Positions 30,001 to 42,700 of a stretch of DNA of 64,000 bases are shown here, piece after piece (within the stretch, counting starts at the first letter, position 1; each line of letters begins with the position of its first letter). The stretch is from Argopecten irradians. Its lineage: Eukaryota > Mollusca > Bivalvia > Pectinida > Pectinidae. Below the pieces are notes generated by a model, which saw nothing but the letters and a program-made list of their open reading frames with translations, searched no databases and was not told where the DNA came from. A program made the position numbers and the translations under genes. The stretch spans positions 74,064,207 to 74,128,206 of the forward strand of contig NC_091134.1 in NCBI RefSeq assembly GCF_041381155.1, given 5' to 3'.

Positions 30001-30763
30001 TCATCTGATGATCTACATGAGCCAACATTTAACAGTCAGATGCTCACTGTAAATGTCCAACTTGTCATCTGATGATCTACATGAGCCAACATTGAACAGT
30101 CAGATGCTCACTGTTAGTGACCAACTTGTCATCTGATGATCTACATGAGCCAGCATTTAACAGTCAGATGCTCACTGTTAGTGACCAACTTGTCATCTGA
30201 TGATCTACATGAGTCAACATTTAACAGTCAGATGCTCACTGTTAGTGACCAACTTGTCATCTGATGATCTACATGAGCCAACATTTAACAGTCAGATGCT
30301 CACTGTTAGTGACCAACTTGTCATCTGATGAACTACATGAGTCAACATTTAACAGTCAGATGCTCACTGTTAGTGGCCAACTTGTCATCTGATGATCTAC
30401 ATGAGCCAACATTTAACAGTCAGATGCTCACTGTTAGTGACCAACTTGTCATCTGATGATCTACATGAGTCAACATTTAACAGTCAGATGCTCACTGTTA
30501 GTGACCAACTTGTCGTCTGATGATCTACATGAGTCAACATTTAACAGTCAGACCCTCAATGCTAGTGACCAACTGGTCATCTGATGATCTACATGAGCCA
30601 ACATTTAACAGTCAGATGCTCACTGTTAGTGACCAACTTGTCATCTGATGAACTACATGAGTCAACATTTAACAGTCAGATGCTCACTGTTAGTGACCAA
30701 CTTGTCATCTGATGAACTACATGAGTCAACATTTAACAGTCAGATGCTCACTGTAAGTGTCCG
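27071..30763. repeat. Satellite 3: 64-bp tandem array
   Basis: About 58 copies of a 64-bp unit with landmarks CATGAGCCAACATTTAACAG, TCAGATGCTCACTG, TTAGTGACCAACTTG and TCATCTGATGAACTA. Variant sites are GAGCC/GAGTC, GATGAAC/GATGATC/GATGGAC, and TTAGTGACC/TAAGTGTCC/TTAGGGTCC, mixed throughout. It has the same unit length as satellite 1 but no visible sequence similarity to it. It is less homogeneous than satellites 2 and 4. It lies 3' of gene A, in the A-B intergenic space; the 250 bases separating it from satellite 2 are unremarkable. The + strand open frame near 29412 is repeat translation. Confidence 0.95.
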
Positions 30764-31940
30764 AGGTTAATTTGATAATTTGAACACGTAACATAAAGTT
30801 AATTGCTACATAAAACTACTGTTCTATTTGTTTTTATTAAAATGAAAGTATGTAACAGCGATGCTTATTACGACATTATCCATTAGAAAGCTTTGTTTCC
30901 TAGGTAAATCGAAATTCCAATGCTCTCTTTGACCCTTTGAAATGAAGATTAACCCATGGTTTAATGTAAAGTATACAGTTTCCATCTGTGAATAAATAAT
31001 CAAAATGCAGGTGATGTTTGGCGTGTTGGTTATACAGGCGAAGGGTGTCTTCGGAAAACTAGCCTGTGATTATTGCAATAATTTAAAAGTTCTACATAAA
31101 ATGGCCTACTCTGGTTATAGTACATGTATATAGTTTTAGATAGATTACGTTCATAACAAAAGTGTAATTAAGTTCCAACTAAACAGACTAACGTTCATTA
31201 TAACGGTTTATAAGTTTTGATTTTGTTATAAACAATAGCATTGTAATGATATCAAATACATGTACATTTTCTGCATATTTTGCGACTCATAAACCTTCTA
31301 AGTATAGTTGCGTCACAGATTAATTGAATATTATCGAATCTCATTTAATGGAGTCAATTGTACACGAAAACAGCACGATATTCACATAGCTTTTGGCTTG
31401 GAAATATCGATAATTTGATCTTTTGTAAAGCGGTCCGGTTGAAATAAATCATGGTACTGATATTAGACAATCATATGTCTAACACAGTAAATGATCAATC
31501 TATTTTCCTTCCTGTGTTGGGTCCATTCCAACTGACACCATTTTACTGACTTCTATGCGGTTTCCTGCACCTTTTCTCGAAACAGTATCACAGATAATTC
31601 TTGTACAAACTTCGGCTGCCACAAACACTAATAACAGTTGGTACAATCTCGGGGCTCCTTCCGCGAATCTGACTTACGTTCTCTGGCTACTAAACAGTGT
31701 TTCTATTTGTGCAGATCATTAACTGTATGTATCATTCCTTGTATTACACAGACGGCTGTCGTAGGTCTCTGTCGCCTCCATTTTGATAATATCTTTTCAT
31801 CTACGTCGATCCATTCCTAATGACCAGGTGGAATCCCATCTAAATGTAATAGCCAGTAGCGTCACTTCAATATCTCAATTAATTCATTATAACCAACAGT
31901 TTTGGCCCCTTTATAGCCATGTTGCGTGATTATAACCTCT
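30764..31940. other. Gene A 3' flank / 3' UTR
   Basis: Unique sequence between satellite 3 and the gene A stop codon. It probably includes the gene A 3' UTR. A TTTATT (AATAAA on the - strand) lies near 30833, but it is over 1 kb from the stop and is weak evidence for the transcript end. No other gene or RNA is recognisable. Confidence 0.4.
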
Positions 31941-32183
31941 TCAGGTTAATTTTACAGAAGGATCCCATGGGTCCCGGACAATCTCCTCTCTGTATTTCCG
32001 GTACGCTATAGGTACGTATTTCTTCTTGGTTGCGAAGCGCGACTTTATGAAGAGGAACTTGTCGCGGTTTGCGTCACGATTGTGCTCGTAGACCTTGAGG
32101 GGTATATGGTGGTTCCTGTGGTGCTCCACCTTCATCCAGCCTCCCCCTACACGGACCATCATCGACTTCCCCTTAGGAACTGG
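31941..32183 (-). CDS. Gene A, last exon: C-terminal half of a GAS2/GAR domain
   Basis: Eighty residues and a TGA, phase 0 after acceptor GACCTTGACAG (exon from 32183). The peptide begins PVPKGKSM, then [15 protein letters not shown], the end signature of the GAR microtubule-binding domain. A basic tail follows with IPLKVYEHNR, FLFIKSRF and YVPIAYRKYREE. It is colinear with the gene B last exon and four residues longer, ending PWDPSVKLT. As in gene B, the residues after GGGW differ from the family pattern [11 protein letters not shown] kept in gene C. An alternative acceptor three bases further in (CCAG/TTCC) would give the same frame minus one codon only if the phase changed, and it meets a stop, so CCA is preferred. 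Confidence 0.85.
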   Translation of the reverse strand, partial: PVPKGKSMMVRVGGGWMKVEHHRNHHIPLKVYEHNRDANRDKFLFIKSRFATKKKYVPIAYRKYREEIVRDPWDPSVKLT

Positions 32184-32578
32184 CTGTCAAGGTCAAACAA
32201 GACAAAACGTCAATACAATACATTGTTATGTAAATTACACAATACACGTGTATTATCTTATAAAGGTTATAATTACACATTAGAATCGATCGCGTTATTA
32301 TTATTGTCGGAAGCACGTCCTGATCAGACAAGTTTCATTACAAATTTACAAAAAATAGATAAATAAAAATGGCATGCGAAAAGTAAAAATAACAAAAAAG
32401 CAGACATGGGATCTTCTAGTAGCGGATCTAATTGCTCTTCAAAGTCATGTCCTCTAAATATGTTGGAGTTAGTTCCCTTGATATGACAAAAATAAGAATT
32501 ATGTCTAGTATGAAAACCATTTTATAACGTTATTCTGCTGAAATATGCAATCGTTGTGTAAATGGGTGAGACACTTAC

Positions 32579-32617
32579 GTTGACCTTGAACAGTGCTGTT
32601 GCGGACTTAGTAAACAC
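32579..32617 (-). CDS. Gene A, 39-bp internal exon
   Basis: A 13-codon phase-0 exon (VFTKSATALFKVN) between acceptor AACTTTACAG and a consensus donor AAC/GTAAGT. It joins in frame to the last exon. Its position and the spacing before MVRVGGGW match the end of the gene C exon (LIFGKVVQIR) and of the small gene B exon (FAKDTIYNR). It lacks the CxC and GEGKY part that normally begins a GAR domain. The exon call rests on splice consensus and phase only. Confidence 0.6.
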
Positions 32618-33758
32618 CTGTAAAGTTATTTGACACACTTTATTAGTTCAGTGAAATATCGAATATTACAAACACATACTATGTAGGTGATAAGGTTTTT
32701 ACTGAAGTTTTAACAGAATATTAAATAACGCAAATTAAATAATGATTAAAACTTGTGTGTATCTACACCCTCGAACAAAACCATGGTCTCGCGCGCTCAA
32801 CACAAACAGGACATAGTACACAGTGCGTATATTTGGATATTTGAATGTTTAAACCTCTCATAGATAAAAAGCTATATACTCCTGATATATTTACAAGTAT
32901 ACCTCTCTCATCGTTACAGAGTGATTTAAATATATACATAAAGTCTTAGGTATTTCAATAGTTGAGGCCCGGTCTCGGTCGTGCCACGGTAACCCTTACA
33001 AGTGCCGTATATGGTAGAGTGTTTACTTGTGTAATACGGACCAAAACTGTATGACATTTTTGTAGTATTTCAATCAAATCATGCGCTTTGTAGCACCTGA
33101 ACTATCGCTTTTATCGAAACAAAGATTTCCATAGGTCCAGCCCTTCATTGACTTTATAGATCACATAGGACAAGCAGTGTCGATATACAATGGTGGTGGT
33201 GTGTAGGGATCGAATTCAAATGTAAACAATATAAAGTTTTCTTTGACGCAGTAGATATTGAATATTACTTGGTCAGAAAGCAGTTGTTGTATGCCTTGAC
33301 TTCTTTGACGCAGTAGATATTGAATATTACTTGGTCAGAAAGCAGTTGTTGTATGCCTTGACTTCTTTGACGCAGTAGATATTGAATATTACTTGGTCAG
33401 AAAGCAGTTGTTGTATGCCTTGACTTCAGAAGTGGTCGTTTTGTCGTTGATATAGAATTATTCAATCTTGTTTGTAATTCTCATGAATGATTAAAATATA
33501 TGTAAACCGTAAAAATGACGTCAGTGTAAAAGTTGTGATTTGCAGATACATAGACGTAATGGTTATATGACGAAAAGAGAGTCCCTTACTGTATATAATA
33601 ACCATGATATAAAAGTATATACTCCGGTCAATGTTCATATTACACATGATACCTATATTTATCGCCTAATCCTGATAGCGGATTATTTATCACTCGATCT
33701 GATTACCTAATACATTATGATCATAACGTCCCCTATTACAACATTTGTATAGCTAATA
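32618..33758 (-). other. Gene A intron, 3' part
   Basis: Unique intronic sequence between the 39-bp exon and satellite 4. It holds a perfect 3-copy 62-bp tandem repeat (33241-33426). No further exon with a GAR-type CxC motif was found here. Confidence 0.5.
33241..33426. repeat. Three identical 62-bp tandem copies
   Basis: The 62-base unit starting CTTTGACGCAGTAGATATTG occurs three times in succession (starts 33241, 33303, 33365) without a visible difference. It looks like a very recent tandem expansion inside the gene A intron. The unit is unrelated to satellite 4. Confidence 0.95.
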
Positions 33759-36700
33759 TATGTCTGATAGGCGTACCTACACACGTTACGTCTGATTGGC
33801 GTGCCTACACACATTACGTCTGATTGGCGTGCCTACACACATTACATCTGATTGACGTGCCTACACACGTTACGTCTGATTGGCGTGCCTACACACGTTA
33901 CGTCTGATTGGCGTGCCTACACACATTACGTCTGATTGGCGTGCCTACACACGTTACGTCTGATTGGCGTGCCTACACACGTTACGTCTGATTGGCGTGC
34001 CTACACACATTACGTCTGATTGGCGTGCCTACACACATTACGTCTGATTGGCGTGCCTACACACATTACGTCTGATTGGCGTGCCTACACACATTACGTC
34101 TGATTGGCGTGCCTACACACATTACGTCTGATTGGCGTGCCTACATACATTACGTCTGATTGGCGTGCCTACACACATTACGTCTGATTGGCGTGCCTAC
34201 AACATTACGTCTGATTGGCGTGCCTACACACATTACGTCTGATTGGCGTGCCTACACACATTACGTCTGATTGGCGTGCCTACAACATTACGTCTGATTG
34301 GCGTGCCTACACACTTACGTCTGATTGGCGTGCCTACACACATTACGTCTGATTGGCGTGCCTACACATTACGTCTGATTGGCGTCCTACATACATTACG
34401 TCTGATTGGCGTGCCTACACACATTACGTCTGATTGGCGTGCCTACATACATTACGTCTGATTGGCGTGCCTACATACATTACGTCTGATTGGCGTGCCT
34501 ACACACATTACGTCTGATTGGCGTGCCTACACACATTACGTCTGATTGGCGTGCCTACATACATTACGTCTGATTGGCGTGCCTACACACATTACGTCTG
34601 ATTGGCGTGCCTACATACATTACGTCTGATTGGCGTGCCTACATACATTACGTCTGATTGGCGTGCCTACACACATTACGTCTGATTGGCGTGCCTACAC
34701 ACATTACGTCTGATTGGCGTGCCTACAACATTACGTCTGATTGGCGTGCCTACACACATTACGTCTGATTGGCGTGCCTACACACATTACGTCTGATTGG
34801 CGTGCCTACACACATTACGTCTGATTGGCGTGCCTACACACATTACGTCTGATTGGCGTGCCTACACACATTACGTCTGATTGGCGTGCCTACACACATT
34901 ACGTCTGATTGGCGTGCCTACACACATTACGTCTGATTGGCGTGCCTACACATACATTACGTCTGATTGGCATGCCTACACACATTACGTCTGATTGGCG
35001 TGCCTACACACATTACGTCTGATTGGCGTGCCTACACACATTACGTCTGATTGGCGTGCCTACACACATTACGTCTGATTGGCGTGCCTACACACATTAC
35101 GTCTGATTGGCGTGCCTACACACATTACGTCTGATTGGCGTGCCTACACACATTACGTCTGATTGGCGTGCCTACACACATTACATCTGATTGGCGTGCC
35201 TACACACATTACATCTGATTGGCGTGCCTACACACATTACGTCTGATTGGCGTGCCTACACACATTACGTCTGATTGGCGTGCCTACACACATTACGTCT
35301 GATTGGCGTGCCTACACACATTACATCTGATTGGCGTGCCTACACATTACATTACGTCTGATTGGCGTGCCTACACACATTACGTCTGATTGGCGTGCCT
35401 ACACACATTACATCTGATTGGCGTGCCTACACACATTACATCTGATTGGCGTGCCTACACACATTTCGTTTGATTGGCGTGCCTACACACATTACATCTG
35501 ATTGGCGTGCCTACACACATTATGTCTGATTGGCGTGCCTACAGACATTACGTCTGATTGGCGTGCCTACACACATTACGTCTGATTGGCGTGCCTACAC
35601 ACATTACGTCTGATTGGCGTGCCTACACACATTACGTCTGATTGGCGTGCCTACACACATTACGTCTGATTGGCGTGCCTACACACATTACGTCTGATTG
35701 GCGTGCCTACACACATTACATTGATTGGCGTGCCTACACACATTACGTCTGATTGGCGTGCCTACACACATTACATCTGATTGGCGTGCCTACACACATT
35801 ACATCTGATTGGCGTGCCTACACACATTACTCTGATTGGCGTGCCTACACACATTACGTCTGATTGGCGTGCCTACACACATTACGTCTGATTGGCGTGC
35901 CTACACACATTACGTCTGATTGGCGTGCCTACACACATTACGTCTGATTGGCGTGCCTACACACATTTACGTCTGATTGGCGTGCCTACACACACATTAC
36001 ATCTGATTGGCGTGCCTACACACATTACGTCTGATTGGCGTGCCTACACACATTACGTCTGATTGGCGTGCCTACACACATTACGTCTGATTGGCGTGCC
36101 TACACACATTACGTCTGATTGGCGTGCCTACACACATTACATCTGATTGGCGTGCCTACACACATTACATTATCTGATGGCGTGCCTACAACATTACGTC
36201 TGATTGGCGTGCCTACACACATTACGTCTGATTGGCGTACCTACATACATTACGTCTGATTGGCGTGCCTACACACATTACATCTGATTGGCGTGCCTAC
36301 ATACATTACGTCTGATTGGCGTGCCTACACACATTACGTCTGATTGGCGTGCCTACACACATTACGTCTGATTGGCGTGCCTACACACATTACGTCTGAT
36401 TGGCGTGCCTACACACATTACGTCTGATTGGCGTGCCTACACACATTACATCTGATTGGCGTGCCTACACACATTACGTCTGATTGGCGTGCCTACACAC
36501 ATTACGTCTGATTGGCGTGCCTACACACATTACGTCTGATTGGCGTGCCTACACACATTACGTCTGATTGGCGTGCCTACACACATTACGTCTGATTGGC
36601 GTGCCTACACACATTACGTCTGATTGGCGTGCCTACACACATTACGTCTGATTGGCGTGTACACATTACTCTGATTGGCGTGCCTACACACATTACGTCT

Positions 36701-39700
36701 GATTGGGCATGCCTACACACATTACGTCTGATTGGCGTGCCTACAACATTACGTCTGATTGGCGTGCCTACACACATTACGTCTGATTGGCGTGCCTACA
36801 CACATTACGTCTGATTGGCGTGCCTACATACATTACGTCTGATTGGCGTGCCTACACACATTACGTCTGATTGGCGTGCCTACACACATTACGTCTGATT
36901 GGCGTGCCTACACATACGTCTACTCTGATGATTGGCGTGCCTACACACATTACGTCTGATTGGCGTGCCTACACACATTACGTCTGATTGGCGTGCCTAC
37001 ACACATTACGTCTGATTGGCGTGCCTACCTACACACATTACGTCTGATTGGCGTGCCTACACACATTACGTCTGATTGGCGTGCCTACATACATTACGTC
37101 TGATTGGCGTGCCTACACACATTACGTCTGATTGGCGTGCCTACACACATTAACTCTGATTGGCGTGCCTACATACATTACGTCTGATTGGCGTGCCTAC
37201 ACACATTACGTCTGATTGGCGTGCCTACACACATTACGTCTGATTGGCGTGCCTACACACATTACGTCTGATTGGCGTGCCTACACACATTACGTCTGAT
37301 TGGCGTGCCTACACACATTACGTCTGATTGGCGTGCCTACACACATTACGTCTGATTGGCGTGCCTACACACATTACGTCTGATTGGCGTGCCTACACAC
37401 ATTACGTCTGATTGGCGTGCCTACATACATTACGTCTGATTGGCGTGCCTACATACATTACGTCTGATTGGCGTGCCTACATACATTACGTCTGATTGGC
37501 GTGCCTACACACATTACGTCTGATTGGCGTGCCTACACACATTACGTCTGATTGGCGTGCCTACACACATTACGTCTGATTGGCGTGCCTACACACATTA
37601 CGTCTGATTGGCGTGCCTACATACATTACGTCTGATTGGCGTGCCTACACACATTACGTCTGATTGGCGTGCCTACATACATTACGTCTGATTGGCGTGC
37701 CTACATACATTACGTCTGATTGGCGTGCCTACACACATTACGTCTGATTGGCGTGCCTACACACATTACGTCTGATTGGCGTGCCTACACACACATTACG
37801 TCTGATTGGCGTGCCTACACACATTACGTCTGATTGGCGTGCCTACACACATTACGTCTGATTGGCGTGCCTACACACATTACGTCTGATTGGCGTGCCT
37901 ACACACATTACGTCTGATTGGCGTGCCTACACACATTACGTCTGATTGGCGTGCCTACACACATTACGTCTGATTGGCGTGCCTACACACATTACGTCTG
38001 ATTGGCGTGCCTACACACATTACATCTGATTGGCGTGCCTACACACATTACGTCTGATTGGCGTGCCTACACACATTACGTCTGATTGGCGTGCCTACAC
38101 ACACATTACGTCTGATTGGCGTGCCTACACACATTACGTCTGATTGGCGTGCCTACACACATTACGTCTGATTGGCGTGCCTACACACATTACGTCTGAT
38201 TGGCGTGCCTAACACACATTACGTCTGATTGGCGTGCCTACACACATTACGTCTGATTGGCGTGCCTACACACATTACGTCTGATTGGCGTGCCTACACA
38301 CATTACGTCTGATTGGCGTGCCTACACACATTACGTCTGATTGGCGTGCCTACACACGTTACGTCTGATTGGCGTGCCTACACACATTACGTCTGATTGG
38401 CGTGCCTACACACATTACGTCTGATTGGCGTGCCTACACACATTACGTCTGATTGGCGTGCCTACACACATTACGTCTGATTGGCGTGCCTACACACATT
38501 ACGTCTGATTGGCGTGCCTACACACATTACGTCTGATTGGCGTGCCTACACACATTACGTCTGATTGGCGTGCCTACACACATTACGTCTGATTGGCGTA
38601 CCTACACACATTACGTCTGATTGGCGTGCCTACACACATTACGTCTGATTGGCGTGCCTACACACATTACGTCTGATTGGCGTGCCTACACACATTACGT
38701 CTGATTGGCGTGCCTACACACATTACGTCTGATTGGCGTGCCTACACACATTACGTCTGATTGGCGTGCCTACACACATTACGTCTGATTGGCGTGCCTA
38801 CACACATTACGTCTGATTGGCGTACCTACACACATTACGTCTGATTGGCGTGCCTACACACATTACGTCTGATTGGCGTGCCTACACACATTACGTCTGA
38901 TTGGCGTGCCTACACACATTACGTCTGATTGGCGTGCCTACACACATTACGTCTGATTGGCGTGCCTACACACATTACGTCTGATTGGCGTGCCTACACA
39001 CATTACGTCTGATTGGCGTACCTACACACATTACGTCTGATTGGCGTGCCTACACACATTACGTCTGATTGGCGTGCCTACACACATTACGTCTGATTGG
39101 CGTGCCTACACACATTACGTCTGATTGGCGTGCCTACACACATTACGTCTGATTGGCGTGCCTACACACATTACGTCTGATTGGCGTGCCTACACACATT
39201 ACGTCTGATTGGCGTGCCTACACACATTACGTCTGATTGGCGTGCCTACACACATTACGTCTGATTGGCGTACCTACACACATTACGTCTGATTGGCGTA
39301 CCTACACACATTACGTCTGATTGGCGTGCCTACACACATTACGTCTGATTGGCGTGCCTACACACATTACGTCTGATTGGCGTACCTACACACATTACGT
39401 CTGATTGGCGTGCCTACACACATTACGTCTGATTGGCGTGCCTACACACATTACGTCTGATTGGCGTGCCTACACACATTACGTCTGATTGGCGTGCCTA
39501 CACACATTACGTCTGATTGGCGTGCCTACATACATTACGTCTGATTGGCGTACCTACATACATTACGTCTGATTGGCGTGCCTACACACATTACGTCTGA
39601 TTGGCGTGCCTACACACATTACGTCTGATTGGCGTGCCTACACACATTACGTCTGATTGGCGTGCCTACACACATTACGTCTGATTGGCGTGCCTACACA

Positions 39701-41280
39701 TTACGTCTGATTGGTGCCTACAACATTACGTCTGATTGGCGTGCCTACACACATTACGTCTGATTGGCGTGCCTACATACATTACGTCTGATTGGCGTGC
39801 CTACATACATTACGTCTTACGTCTGATTGGCGTGCCTACACACATTACGTCTGATTGGCGTACCTACACACATTACGTCTGATTGGCGTGCCTACACACA
39901 TTACGTCTGATTGGCGTGCCTACACACATTACGTCTGATTGGCGTGCCTACACACATTACGTCTGATTGGCGTGCCTACATACATTACGTCTGATTGGCG
40001 TGCCTACACACACATTACGTCTGATTGGCGTGCCTACATACATTACGTCTGATTGGCGTGCCTACATACATTACGTCTGATTGGCGTGCCTACACACATT
40101 ACGTCTGATTGGCGTGCCTACATACATTACGTCTGATTGGCGTGCCTACACACATTACGTTTGATTGGCGTGCCTACATACATTACGTCTGATTGGCGTG
40201 CCTACACACATTACGTCTGATTGGCGTGCCTACACACATTACGTCTGATTGGCGTGCCTACACACATTACGTCTGATTGGCGTGCCTACACACATTACGT
40301 CTGATTGGCGTGCCTACACACATTACGTCTGATTGGCGTGCCTACACACATTACGTCTGATTGGCGTGCCTACACACATTACGTCTGATTGGCGTGCCTA
40401 CACACATTACGTCTGATTGGCGTACCTACACACATTACGTCTGATTGGCGTGCCTACACACATTACGTCTGATTGGCGTGCCTACACACATTACGTCTGA
40501 TTGGCGTGCCTACACACATTACGTCTGATTGGCGTGCCTACACACATTACGTCTGATTGGCGTACCTACACACATTACGTCTGATTGGCGTGCCTACACA
40601 CATTACGTCTGATTGGCGTGCCTACACACATTACGTCTGATTGGCGTACCTGCCTACACACATTACGTCTGATTGGCGTGCCTACACACATTACGTCTGA
40701 TTGGCGTACCTACACACATTACGTCTGATTGGCGTGCCTACACACATTACGTCTGATTGGCGTACCTACACACATTACGTCTGATTGGCTACCTACACAC
40801 ATTACTCTGATTGGCTACACACATTACTCTGATTGGCGTGCCTACACACATTACGTACTCTGATTGGCGTGCCTACACACATTACGTCTGATTGGCGTAC
40901 CTACACACATTACGTCTGATTGGCGTGCCTACACACATTACGTCTGATTGGCGTGCCTACACACATTACGTCTGATTGGCGTACCTACACACATTACGTC
41001 TGATTGGCGTACCTACACACATTACGTCTGATAGGCGTACCTACACACATTACGTCTGATTGGCGTGCCTACACACATTACGTCTGATTGGCGTGTCTTC
41101 ACATTTTACGTCTGACTGGCGTGCCTACACACATTACGTCTGATTGGCGTGCCTACACACATTACGTCTGATTGGCATGCCTACACACATTACGTCTGAT
41201 TGGCGTGCCTACACACATTACGTCTGATTGGCGTGCCTACACACATTACGTCTGATTGGCGTGCCTACATACATTACGTC
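33759..41280. repeat. Satellite 4: 28-bp tandem array
   Basis: About 265 head-to-tail copies of a 28-bp unit with landmarks ACGTCTGATTGGCGTGCC and TACACACATT. Uniformity is very high over 7.5 kb. Minor variants are ACACACGTT at the left edge, TACATACATT, GCGTACC and ATCTG. The unit has CpG sites and, on the - strand, the CCAAT-box sequence GCCAATCAG next to ACGTAAT. Open frames at 34243-34461 and 36586-36814 are repeat translations. The array sits in the gene A intron between the 24-bp microexon and the 39-bp exon, making up most of that 10 kb intron. Confidence 0.96.
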
Positions 41281-42676
41281 CTAACAGAAAGAAGATCGAG
41301 TAATTACGTATATAGACTTGAGTCATTACAGCGATATATATATATTCCGATGTATTTTCTATAGCCTCTGAATTACCTATACCTTATAACTACACAGACC
41401 TTTTATCGAAAGTAAACAAATGGAACAGATTTTACCTCTTTACCACGTATGTATATGATTAGTGTCCGATTTTAGACGTCTTCTATAATTTCCGAATAAA
41501 AAAAACATGTTGTAAAGAGAGATGGCTTTAATTGAGTTTTTATCATCTAATAATGATTTTCACTATTTCCATTGGAATCTAAGGACCAGCTAGGGGCTTT
41601 TTGAATTAATATGTTTCAAATCATGTTATGGAAATCTAAAAAAAAATATATATATATATATAATTAGCACAACAGTAAAGAAACACTTGAACATGTCTAC
41701 CTTATAAATGATGTCCGTCAAATATCAGAATACACGTTGTAAACGATCACATTTCTGATGCAATCTACAACACCATGCGAATGCGCACCGGTTCTAACCC
41801 AATTTATTCCGCTAACTGGCCTATACCTCTCCAATTTGCATAGATTTTCAACTCAACACTAAGTGAATCGCGAGCATAGAAATGTCATTTAAAGTTTCAT
41901 CTGGGTCATTAACTTTAGTCTTCTGACGAAAGTGAAACATGACATTTAAATTTGACACACAACATTTTATTCTGTACGGTCACTGTCCCGTAACGAGTTG
42001 GGGAGTTGCACAAAGATCAATCCTAAGGAATTACTGGTCGGCATCCAAACGTTCAAGTTCAAACCGGCTGTGGTTTTCGAAGTAAAACAATATAGAGTAT
42101 AATTCCACTCCTTGGAATTTGGCCGAGGTCTAAAATATATATGGGAACACCCACCTTAACATCATCAATGAAGTATTTGTTACTTGTTTATGAATCACAC
42201 TACAATCCGATAGGTGTGCTCTAGATTTCCTTAAACAATATAAGTCTGTTTTTACCGTGGAAATTTACATGAAGCCGTATTTACCATAGGAGTTCTGACA
42301 TGTTTAATAATTTGAACCATAGTAACGGGTCATTTTAACACATTTCAAAGCAAATAATTATGTATTAACGGAAAATATGTATATAATTACTATTATCAGA
42401 ATAATAAGCCGCTGTTAGCAGCATTATCGCATGCAAACATACATTCTGATATACATGTATGTGAATGCACAAATTTCGTGACAAATCGACTGACAATAAA
42501 ACTATTATTGATATAATGATAATTGTTTGTCGTAACGAATGTCTTATACATCATATTGGGAGCACATTTCTAAGTGATATACTTCCATTGTTTGTAAGTA
42601 GCTAAAATGGCTGGGTTATGGTTGCACTAAACAGTTAGTTTGCTTTGTGTAATTACAACAACTAAGCAATACCTAC
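41281..42676 (-). other. Gene A intron, 5' part
   Basis: Unique A+T-rich intron sequence between satellite 4 and the microexon. It contains a short TA dinucleotide run at 41647-41662. No other feature is recognisable. Confidence 0.5.
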
Positions 42677-42700
42677 CCGGAGTAAGGCTTCTTCCTTTTT
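42677..42700 (-). CDS. Gene A, candidate 24-bp microexon
   Basis: Acceptor TATTTTATTTCAG and donor CGG/GTAGGT bracket exactly 24 bases encoding KKEEALLR in phase 0. This fits the phase-0 donor of the first exon (K-K/GTATTT) and the phase-0 39-bp exon. The flanking intronic sequence has stops. Microexons of this size are known in cytoskeletal genes, but this one rests only on splice consensus and phase and could be chance. Confidence 0.45.

Noticed and set aside
34243-36814. + and - open frames in satellite 4
   Set aside because: They are periodic translations of the 28-bp unit in both directions.
33759-41280. Possible CRISPR array (28-bp repeats)
   Set aside because: Units are contiguous with no unique spacers, no cas genes are present, and the context is eukaryotic with introns.
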